Below are positions 1 to 5,232 of a stretch of 5,885 nucleotides of DNA, piece by piece. Position 1 is the first letter of the stretch. Each line of letters opens with the position of its first letter. Position numbers and translations under genes: made by a program. Under the pieces are notes generated by a model. That model saw nothing but the letters and a program-made list of their open reading frames with translations, had not been told where the DNA came from and ran no database searches. Origin of the DNA: an uncultured Acidimicrobiia bacterium (GTDB lineage Bacteria > Actinomycetota > Acidimicrobiia > Spongiisociales > Spongiisociaceae); assembly GCA_937900165.1 (NCBI GenBank), contig CALCCX010000161.1:1-5885 (forward strand). Reading direction: 5' to 3'.

Positions 1-50
1 TACGAGATATATCAGTGTGACTGGAGTTCAGACGTGTGCTCTTCCGATCT
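1..50. other. Illumina TruSeq-type P7/index adapter (library artefact)
   Basis: The first 50 bases are synthetic. Bases 1-8 match the end of the Illumina P7 arm (TACGAGAT), bases 9-16 (ATATCAGT) sit exactly where the i7 index belongs, and bases 17-50 match the read-2 primer site, beginning GTGACTGGAGTTC and ending CTCTTCCGATCT. Read in reverse the index is ACTGATAT, which from memory equals TruSeq LT index 25 plus its two following bases. On the minus strand the adapter translates to the peptide SEEHTSELQS, a familiar sign of adapter contamination in protein databases. The genome joins at base 51. Any start codon inside this stretch, such as the GTG at 36, is not real. Confidence 0.97.
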
Positions 51-383
51 GAGGACTTGAGCTTTCCAATGATGGCCGCGGGAGCCGTTGGCTTGATGAA
101 CGCAGTGGGCAACCTGGCACCTGGCCCCGTGGCCTCCATTTGCGAGGCGGTCTGGGACAACGACCTGGAGCGTGGGCGTCGACTCCATGCCGACCTGTTC
201 GAGATCAATCAGGCCGTGTTCTTCGATACCAACCCGATCCCCATGAAATACATGATGCGCAAGCTCGGGATCATCGAAACCAATGAACATCGGCTGCCGA
301 TGGTGCCCGCCACCCCTGAGCTGGAGCGTCGCCTCGACGCCGTGCTGGAGCGGGCCGGGTTGCTGACGGAGCTGCCGGGCTGA
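51..383 (+). CDS. DapA/NAL-family class I aldolase or synthase, C-terminal part only (5' truncated)
   Basis: The last 110 residues of a dihydrodipicolinate synthase/N-acetylneuraminate lyase (DHDPS/NAL) superfamily protein, a family usually about 290-300 residues long. Visible family features are a segment ending PMMAAGAVGLMNAVGNLAP, which is the C-terminal barrel strand region, then the helix with RRLHADLF, the hallmark DTNPIPMKY, and the tail RLPMVPATPELERRLD. The Schiff-base lysine and catalytic tyrosine lie in the missing N-terminal part, so activity cannot be judged. The frame is open through the adapter junction at 50/51, and the true start is outside the window. Its TGA overlaps the ATG of the FAH-family gene by one base (TGATG). 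Lysine biosynthesis is possible by homology. Its place at the head of an hpa gene string suggests instead a retro-aldol step on 4-hydroxy-2-oxoheptanedioate, the HpaI reaction. That is inference. Confidence 0.88.
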   Translation, partial: EDLSFPMMAAGAVGLMNAVGNLAPGPVASICEAVWDNDLERGRRLHADLFEINQAVFFDTNPIPMKYMMRKLGIIETNEHRLPMVPATPELERRLDAVLERAGLLTELPG

Positions 384-1243
384 TGCGTCTCGCCAGCTTT
401 CGAGTTGAAGGCGCAGATCGTTTCGGCGTGCTCAACGGCGAAGGCATGGTCGATGCCTCCGTTCGCTTTGACCGCCAATACCCAGATCTATTGGCTGTGT
501 TCCGGGCGGACGCCCTTGACCGGCTGCGTGATCTCGAAGGCGAGCCGACCGACTATCACCTGGACGAGGTTGTGATGCTGCGTCCGGTTCCGTTTCCGGA
601 AAAGATCATCTGTATCGGGGTCAATTACGCTAACCGCAACGAAGAGTACAGCGACGGCGTCGAGGCCGCCAAGTACCCGAGTGTCTTCATGCGCGCCCCA
701 GACTCTCTGGTCGGCCACGGTTCGCCGCTCCTGCGGCCGCCAGAATCCGAACAGCTCGACTACGAGGGGGAGATCGTGATAGTGATCGGTAGGGGAGGGC
801 GCCGCATACCGGAGGCCCAGGCCACCGATCACATCGCCGGTCTGACCATCATGAACGAGGGGTCGGTGCGTGACTGGCTGCGGCACGCCAGGTTCAACGT
901 CACCCAGGGCAAGAACTTCACGTCGAGTGGGGCCATCGGACCGTGGATCGTCACCGCAGACGAGATCGGCGACCACGACGATCTGACGGTGACCACCCGC
1001 GTCAACGGCGAGGTGCGTCAGCACGACACCACCGCCAACCTCACCTTCGATTTCCGCTATCTGATTTCGTACCTGTCCACCTTCTTCACCCTCAAACCCG
1101 GAGACATCATTGCCACCGGCACCCCGGAGGGGGCGGGCGCTCGACTCGATCCTCCTGTCTGGCTCGTGCCTGGCGATTCGGTTGAGGTGGAGGTGTCCGG
1201 CATCGGCACGCTCCGCAACCCGATCGCGGACGATCCACAATGA
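383..1243 (+). CDS. fumarylacetoacetate hydrolase (FAH) family protein, HpaG-like decarboxylase/isomerase
   Basis: A 286-residue FAH-fold enzyme. Residues 1-70 form the small N-terminal domain and 73-282 the catalytic beta-roll. Family marks are IICIGVNYANRNEEY (75-89), PSVFMRAPDSLVG (99-111), the metal pair E128 and E130 in DYEGE, NEGSVRDW (158-165), QGKNF (175-179), and GDIIATGTPEGAG (240-252). Together with an hpa context this points to 5-oxopent-3-ene-1,2,5-tricarboxylate decarboxylase / 2-hydroxyhepta-2,4-diene-1,7-dioate isomerase activity, the step after HpaF. E. coli HpaG is a two-domain fusion of about 430 residues; this is a single-domain form, and no second copy is in the window. 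The third metal ligand, usually Asp in NDxSxR, is Glu159 here. The start overlaps the upstream stop by one base, with GGAG at 368-371 as a rather distant ribosome site. Its stop overlaps the next ATG by four bases. The FAH family is certain; the exact substrate rests on context. Confidence 0.92.
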   Translation: MRLASFRVEGADRFGVLNGEGMVDASVRFDRQYPDLLAVFRADALDRLRDLEGEPTDYHLDEVVMLRPVPFPEKIICIGVNYANRNEEYSDGVEAAKYPSVFMRAPDSLVGHGSPLLRPPESEQLDYEGEIVIVIGRGGRRIPEAQATDHIAGLTIMNEGSVRDWLRHARFNVTQGKNFTSSGAIGPWIVTADEIGDHDDLTVTTRVNGEVRQHDTTANLTFDFRYLISYLSTFFTLKPGDIIATGTPEGAGARLDPPVWLVPGDSVEVEVSGIGTLRNPIADDPQ

Positions 1244-1731
1244 CCGCCAACCGGATCGAGCCGCGTCTCGCAGGGCTTCCGGCCTTCGAATGGTCGCTTC
1301 CCCTGCTGCTGCTCCGGGCGCGGGAGGCAGTCATGCAGCGTTTCCGTCCGATCCTCGCCGAGTTCGACGTCACCGAACAGCAGTGGAGGGTGCTCAGGGT
1401 GCTGGCCGACGAATCCGAGCTTGCCATCACCCAGGTCGCCGAACAGTGTGTGCTGCTCGGTCCCAGCGTGACCAGAATCGTCAAAGCCCTCGAAGATCGA
1501 GAGCTGGTTCGCAGGCGGATCGACGGAGGGGACAGACGCCGAATCCTGGTGTCGATCACCGGCCAGGGTCGCGATCTGGTCGACGCGGTCACTCCGCAGA
1601 GCCTGGCGGTCTACTCAGAGTTGTTCGCAGAGCTCGACTCGTTGGACACGGAGCGGCTGCTCGCCCAACTCGAAACGTTGGCTGTCTCCTTGGAGACCCG
1701 AAATGGCGCAACCATCGGAAGGGACCTTTGA
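1240..1731 (+). CDS. hpaR: MarR-family transcriptional regulator, HpaR type (homoprotocatechuate operon regulator)
   Basis: A 163-residue winged-helix regulator. Its N-terminal helix SLPLLLLRAREAVMQRFRP (19-37) followed by TEQQWRVLRVL (45-55) closely matches E. coli HpaR as I recall it (LLQAREAAMSFFRP and TEQQWRVIRIL). The helix-turn-helix runs about 63-88, with recognition helix LGPSVTRIVKALEDR (73-87). The wing holds GGDRRRILVSIT (96-107), the usual MarR D-R/RR pattern. C-terminal helices (about 110-153) should form the dimer interface. Known HpaR proteins repress the meta-cleavage operon until 4-hydroxyphenylacetate or homoprotocatechuate binds. Here the gene sits inside the operon it probably controls, so its own level should follow operon expression. 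The ATG at 1240 overlaps the previous stop (ATGA), with no strong ribosome site, which suggests coupling. Its operator is probably upstream of the window; I see none between these genes. Confidence 0.9.
   Translation: MTANRIEPRLAGLPAFEWSLPLLLLRAREAVMQRFRPILAEFDVTEQQWRVLRVLADESELAITQVAEQCVLLGPSVTRIVKALEDRELVRRRIDGGDRRRILVSITGQGRDLVDAVTPQSLAVYSELFAELDSLDTERLLAQLETLAVSLETRNGATIGRDL
1717..1724 (+). promoter_or_regulatory. ribosome binding site of hpaF
   Basis: GGAAGGGA lies six bases before the ATG at 1731. It is within the last codons of the regulator gene. It supports starting HpaF at MPHLVLEY rather than at any of the in-frame upstream codons that extend this frame back over the regulator gene. 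Confidence 0.7.
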
Positions 1732-2135
1732 TGCCGCATCTCGTCCTGGAGTACTCGGCCAACCTGGAATCAGAAGTGGACATCGCCAAGCTTGTCAGTG
1801 CGTTGCATGAGGCGGCGATGACCTCTGGGGTGTTCAAACCTGGAGCGGTCCGCACCAGGGCAGTCAGTCGTGAGATCTATATGATCGCCGACGGGCACCC
1901 CGACAATCGTTTTGCGCATCTGGTCGTGCGGATCGGCTCGGGCCGGTCCCCAGAGGTCAAACGGGATCTGGGCCGGCACCTTTTCGAGGCATTAACCGAA
2001 ACGCTGGCCGAGGTCTCCCAGACCAGGCCGCTGGCCATCTCGATGGAAGTCCAGGAGATCGATCCCCACTTCAGCTTTCGCAAGAACAACCTCCACGAGA
2101 TAGTTGCGGCGAGAGGCGGAGACACGGATGGGTAG
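1731..2135 (+). CDS. hpaF: 5-carboxymethyl-2-hydroxymuconate delta-isomerase
   Basis: A 134-residue tautomerase-fold enzyme, also called HpcD (EC 5.3.3.10). It isomerises 5-carboxymethyl-2-hydroxymuconate to 5-oxopent-3-ene-1,2,5-tricarboxylate, between HpaE and the HpaG-type enzyme. It begins MPHLVLEYSANL, where Pro2 becomes the N-terminal catalytic proline after Met removal. Other family marks are VRTR (40-43, IRSR in E. coli), IADGHPDNRFAHLVVRIGSG (52-71) followed by RS, and the end HFSFRKNNLHEI (113-124, compare NFKQNNVHAL in E. coli). Length is close to the E. coli protein (126). The ATG overlaps the hpaR stop by one base and has a good ribosome site. An in-frame open stretch extends upstream to about 1110, but it is only a shadow of hpaR. 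The enzyme is cytoplasmic and probably trimeric, as known for the family. Confidence 0.94.
   Translation: MPHLVLEYSANLESEVDIAKLVSALHEAAMTSGVFKPGAVRTRAVSREIYMIADGHPDNRFAHLVVRIGSGRSPEVKRDLGRHLFEALTETLAEVSQTRPLAISMEVQEIDPHFSFRKNNLHEIVAARGGDTDG
2118..2122 (+). promoter_or_regulatory. ribosome binding site deciding the hpaE start
   Basis: GGAGA stands five bases before the ATG at 2128. It favours that ATG over the in-frame TTG at 2104, which has no comparable Shine-Dalgarno sequence. A second purine run, GAGAGG at 2111-2116, is too far away to be the main site. Confidence 0.65.
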
Positions 2136-3648
2136 AGAGTTGGAAGGCAACGTCGAGCGGGCGGCGGGTTACCTGGAGAGATTCAAAGCCGAACCTCTCG
2201 GACATTTCATCGGGGGAAAGGCCGTTTCGCCTGGTGGAAGGGACCTATTCGACAACATCACGCCGATCGACGGCTCGATTCTCAACGAGGTTGTCGGCGG
2301 AACCGCAGAGGACATCGACCTGGCTGCGGTTGCCGCCGATGCTGCGTTCGAGGCTTGGGTTGGTACCACCGGCCAGAGGCGCAGGGAAATTCTCCATGAC
2401 GTGGCCGATGGCATCATCGAGCGGGCCGACGAGATCGCGCTGCTCGAGTCGATCGACACCGGCCAACCGATCAGGTTCATGTCCAAGGCGGCGTTGCGGG
2501 GCGCCGCCAACTTCCGATACTTCGCCGACCGGGCCCCAGAGGCAAGAAACGGCGTGTCGCTTCCCGACACCGACCATATCAACTACACAAGCCGCACGCC
2601 GATCGGTCCGGTTGGCGTCATCACCCCCTGGAACACGCCGTTCATGCTGTCGACCTGGAAGATCGCCCCTGCCCTGGCGGCCGGCTGCACCGTGGTGCAC
2701 AAGCCGGCGGAGTGGAGTCCGATCACCGCGTCGATTCTGGCCGAGATCGGCCAGGCGGCCGGCGTCCCTGAGGGCACCCTGAACGTGGTGCAAGGTTTCG
2801 GGGAGACTGCCGGGAAGTCGCTGACTGAACATCGCCACATCAAGGCGATCGCCTTCGTGGGAGAGTCGAACACCGGAAGCCTCATCCAGGCCCAGGGTGC
2901 GCCAACCCTCAAGCGGTTGCACTTCGAGCTCGGAGGCAAGAACCCGGTGATCGTCTTCGAAGACGCCGACCTGGACCGAGCCCTCGAGGCGGTCGTCTTC
3001 ATGATCTACAGCCTCAACGGTGAGCGGTGCACCTCGTCGAGCCGGGTGCTCGTGCACGAGTCGATCTACGACGAGTTCACGGCTCGCATTGCCGAGCGGG
3101 CGGGCAACATCAGGATTGGACATCCCCTCGACCCTTCGACCGAGATCGGCCCCCTCATCCACCGGACTCACTACGAGAACGTGCTGAGCTACCTGTCCAT
3201 GGCCGAGGAGGAGGGGGTGACGGTCGCGGCGGGTGGTGGGGCGGCCGACACCGGTGAGGGCGGGCTGTACGTCAAGCCGACGCTGTTCACCGGTGCAGCC
3301 CCAGAAATGAGGATCGCCCAGGAAGAGGTCTTCGGCCCCGTCCTCACTGCGATCCCGTTCGATGACGAGGCGGGGGCGGTCCGTATCGCCAACAACGTCG
3401 AATACGGGTTGACGGGCTACATCTGGACTCGTGATGTGGGCCGCGCCCACCGGGTCGCCAGGGACCTGGAGGCGGGAATGATCTGGGTGAACTCCGAAAA
3501 CGTCCGCCATCTGGGCACCCCGTTCGGCGGTACCAAGGCGAGCGGCATCGGTCGAGACGGAGGCGATTACTCCTTCGACTTCTACATGGAAACCAAAAAC
3601 GTCTCCATCGCCTACGACACCCACACCATTCCTCGGCTAGGCACCTGA
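2128..3648 (+). CDS. hpaE: 5-carboxymethyl-2-hydroxymuconate semialdehyde dehydrogenase
   Basis: A 506-residue NAD-dependent aldehyde dehydrogenase, also called HpcC (EC 1.2.1.60). It oxidises the ring-cleavage product of homoprotocatechuate to 5-carboxymethyl-2-hydroxymuconate. ALDH residues are all present: N169 in TPWNTPF, K192 in HKPAE, the NAD loop GESNTG (245-250), general base E267 in ELGGK, catalytic C301 in NGERCTSSSR, E400 before VFGPV, and PFGGTKASGIGR (465-476). HpaE-specific resemblance is strong in FMIYSLNGERCT (291-302), EYGLTGYIWTRDV (425-437), EAGMIWVNSENVR (448-460) and the C-terminal YDTHTIPRLG. I chose ATG 2128 for its ribosome site; a TTG at 2104 would add eight residues. 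The start lies inside hpaF, overlapping by eight bases, so translation is probably coupled. It is the last gene of the operon and faces the kinase gene. No key residue is missing. Confidence 0.95.
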   Translation: MGRELEGNVERAAGYLERFKAEPLGHFIGGKAVSPGGRDLFDNITPIDGSILNEVVGGTAEDIDLAAVAADAAFEAWVGTTGQRRREILHDVADGIIERADEIALLESIDTGQPIRFMSKAALRGAANFRYFADRAPEARNGVSLPDTDHINYTSRTPIGPVGVITPWNTPFMLSTWKIAPALAAGCTVVHKPAEWSPITASILAEIGQAAGVPEGTLNVVQGFGETAGKSLTEHRHIKAIAFVGESNTGSLIQAQGAPTLKRLHFELGGKNPVIVFEDADLDRALEAVVFMIYSLNGERCTSSSRVLVHESIYDEFTARIAERAGNIRIGHPLDPSTEIGPLIHRTHYENVLSYLSMAEEEGVTVAAGGGAADTGEGGLYVKPTLFTGAAPEMRIAQEEVFGPVLTAIPFDDEAGAVRIANNVEYGLTGYIWTRDVGRAHRVARDLEAGMIWVNSENVRHLGTPFGGTKASGIGRDGGDYSFDFYMETKNVSIAYDTHTIPRLGT

Positions 3649-3680
3649 TCGGCGTCCTAGCAAGACCGTCGGATTGAGTT

Positions 3681-3696
3681 GACCTCCACAGAGGTC
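3681..3696. terminator. possible bidirectional terminator hairpin between convergent genes
   Basis: GACCTC and GAGGTC form a perfect 6-bp stem around a CACA loop, in the 49-bp gap between hpaE and the kinase gene that converges on it. A further pair, GTCGG (3668-3672) and CCGAC (3705-3709), flanks it at equal distances of eight bases on each side and could form an outer stem. No clear T-run follows on either strand, so this is a weak call. Confidence 0.35.
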
Positions 3697-3697
3697 T

Positions 3698-4975
3698 TCA
3701 GTCACCGACTACTCCAAGGGCATGTTCCTCCGTGCGCTCTGATGCAAGAAACTCGACAAGAAACCCTCCACTGTCGCCCACGGGGAGTCGGTACTCGACG
3801 GACGCGCCCATCGCGTCAGCCAGCTTCTTGACGATCGACAGGCCAAGCCCGAACCCACTCTGCTCCGAGTCGGCCGGATCATGAACCTGGACGTACTCGC
3901 TGAAGGCGGCTTCGATCAGCGCGCCAGGGATGCCAGGCCCGTCGTCCCACACCTGCACTCTGACCCGATCTTCGGATCGGGTCACCTTGACCCGGATCTC
4001 GTCGCCCCCGTACTTGTTGGCGTTCTCGATCAGGTTTCGGAAAATCTGGAACACGCGGTCCGGATCGCCTGAGATCCACGTTTCTCGATCGGCCACGATC
4101 ATCAGGCTTTTGGGCGGACCTACTCGGACCGTCGACTGCACGTGCCTCAAGATTTCGGAAATGTCGATCTGTTCTGCAGAAATTTCCAGGTAGCCCGCCT
4201 CGGCTTTGAGAACGACCAAAATATCATCGACAAGTCGTGACAGGTGTGAAGACTGCTGCTGGATCGCAGTAACGAATTGATCCAGTTCGTTCTCACTCAA
4301 TTCTGACCGAGACCCGAGCAATTCGGCGAAGCCTTGGATGCCGGTCAGCGGCGTGCGAAGTTCATGGCTGACCATCGAAATAAAGCGTCTTTGGGTTTCC
4401 GAGTTGACTCGCTCCGTCTGGGCCGCGGTGGCGAGACGTTTCCGGGCCTGCCACATTCGGCTACTGAGAATGTAGGTCATCACCGACCCAAGAATCAGGC
4501 CGGTCACCGCAGCGCCATTTGATATAACCGCGTATCCGCGCTCGGAAAACGTGATGGGAGAGCCCAGAGGCGCTGCGACGAGCCCAAGGACAACCGCCAG
4601 AAACCCGGCTACTCCGATTGCCCATGCGTAGCGTGGGCGAGGGGCCAAGAATGCCGCGCCTACCTGGGCAGCTATCAAGAGGTGAACCCAACTCGGGTCG
4701 TATCCGGCAAGAGCTCCGACCACGGCGGGTGAGACCACATCGATGATCCCCCAGGTCAGGGAGGGTTCCGAACCCCGTCTGAGTTGAATGAGCGACCAAA
4801 TAACCGCGGCGAAATGGAGCAAGAGGACGCCGATGCCCAGAGGCGTTTCCATCACCCCCGCGACGACGATGAGGATTGCCAGGATCAGCCACACCAGTGC
4901 CCGGGCGAGGTAGACGATGGTCCGTCCTCTGAGGATCGGCCTGGCAGATTGGGTCCGCGATGAATCGGCCGTCAT
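3698..4975 (-). CDS. membrane sensor histidine kinase, orphan in this window
   Basis: A 425-residue two-component sensor kinase. Hydrophobic stretches suggest about six membrane segments near 22-40, 46-64, 77-91, 97-111, 116-136 and 148-171, with only short loops, so signal is probably sensed in or at the membrane. The HisKA domain follows a helical linker, with phospho-acceptor H204 in VSHELRTPLTG. Its E205-x-x-T208 pattern is that of kinases that can also act as phosphatases. The ATPase domain has the N-box NLIENANKYGG (N318), G1 box DDGPGIP (344-350) and G2 box GFGLGLS (374-380). The start ATG (complement of 4973-4975) has a modest ribosome site, GAGG, nine bases upstream. No response regulator adjoins it on either side. 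It converges with hpaE and is divergent from the lipoprotein gene. The signal and partner are unknown; nothing ties it to the hpa genes beyond proximity. Confidence 0.93.
   Translation of the reverse strand: MTADSSRTQSARPILRGRTIVYLARALVWLILAILIVVAGVMETPLGIGVLLLHFAAVIWSLIQLRRGSEPSLTWGIIDVVSPAVVGALAGYDPSWVHLLIAAQVGAAFLAPRPRYAWAIGVAGFLAVVLGLVAAPLGSPITFSERGYAVISNGAAVTGLILGSVMTYILSSRMWQARKRLATAAQTERVNSETQRRFISMVSHELRTPLTGIQGFAELLGSRSELSENELDQFVTAIQQQSSHLSRLVDDILVVLKAEAGYLEISAEQIDISEILRHVQSTVRVGPPKSLMIVADRETWISGDPDRVFQIFRNLIENANKYGGDEIRVKVTRSEDRVRVQVWDDGPGIPGALIEAAFSEYVQVHDPADSEQSGFGLGLSIVKKLADAMGASVEYRLPVGDSGGFLVEFLASERTEEHALGVVGD
3961..3984. repeat. perfect 10-bp inverted repeat with TTCG loop inside the kinase gene
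   Basis: TGACCCGATC and GATCGGGTCA are exact reverse complements separated by TTCG. As plus-strand RNA the loop would be C(UUCG)G, the very stable tetraloop. In the kinase mRNA the loop reads CGAA instead. The stretch encodes VTRSEDRV (331-338) in the ATPase domain. No T-run follows on the plus strand. It may be a chance result of codon choice, or an antisense or cruciform structure. Confidence 0.85.
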
Positions 4976-5199
4976 TGAACAAAACCTCGGTCTCCGTCGA
5001 TGCGAGCAGGTGGCCCGAAAGCGCTTACCGTAACCAACCCCTTCTTCGGATTCGACCCAAGACGCCTTGAGCAGGATCTAGTTATTCTGTGGGTGGGCTG
5101 AATAGATACTGCCAAGCAATTGATGATTGGTGGGCCAGTCCAAACGGGATTCGACCTGTGGCGGGTGGAGTGATACTCAGGTTGTGTCCAAGAACGGCC

Positions 5200-5205
5200 G
5201 ATAAT
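5200..5205 (+). promoter_or_regulatory. candidate -10 box for the lipoprotein gene
   Basis: GATAAT matches the TATAAT consensus in five of six bases and would give a leader of about 20 bases. No good -35 hexamer stands 16-18 bases upstream: TTGTGT at 5182-5187 is only 12 bases away. GATACT at 5172-5177 is an alternative -10. The call is tentative. Confidence 0.3.
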
Positions 5206-5221
5206 GCCTCAGTACGCTCTT

Positions 5222-5226
5222 GGAGG
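5222..5226 (+). promoter_or_regulatory. ribosome binding site of the lipoprotein gene
   Basis: GGAGG, a full Shine-Dalgarno core, lies six bases before the ATG at 5233. It is the strongest ribosome site in the window. It fixes the start of a gene whose stop codon lies beyond the window. Confidence 0.75.
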
Positions 5227-5232
5227 GACCTG

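Larger units (their letters stand above)
4976..5232. other. 257-bp divergent intergenic region
   Basis: This stretch separates the start of the kinase gene (minus) from that of the lipoprotein gene (plus), so it must hold both promoters unless either gene is read from elsewhere. I see a ribosome site at each end, an 8-bp palindrome AAGCGCTT at 5019-5026, and a possible -10 box for the lipoprotein gene. I found no convincing promoter for the kinase gene, no RNA gene and no convincing coding frame. Confidence 0.6.

Noticed and set aside
12..290. Minus-strand ORF of 92 codons at the left edge
   Set aside because: It is antisense to the DapA-like gene and its C-terminal end is translated adapter (SEEHTSELQS).
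488..1240. Minus-strand ORF of 250 codons
   Set aside because: It lies fully opposite the FAH-family gene, shows no family motif, and is rich in Arg, Gly, Asp and Val as expected from a GC-rich shadow frame.
1110..1730. Upstream extension of the hpaF frame to give a 341-residue protein
   Set aside because: The added part overlaps the FAH and hpaR genes, is Arg/Ser/Ala-rich without a recognisable domain, and hpaF needs its proline at position 2 as the free N-terminus. ATG 1731 has a good ribosome site.
2245..3624. Long minus-strand ORF of 459 codons opposite hpaE
   Set aside because: Long antisense frames are common in GC-rich genes; it has no motif or ribosome site that I can support, while hpaE is unmistakable.
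5128..5157. tRNA 3'-end look-alike on the minus strand (GTCGAAT ... GGCCCACCA)
   Set aside because: The supposed T-loop is followed by 16 bases beyond a 5-base stem arm where a tRNA has 11, the T-stem does not pair, and no anticodon arm is found upstream. It does not support a tRNA or an attachment site.
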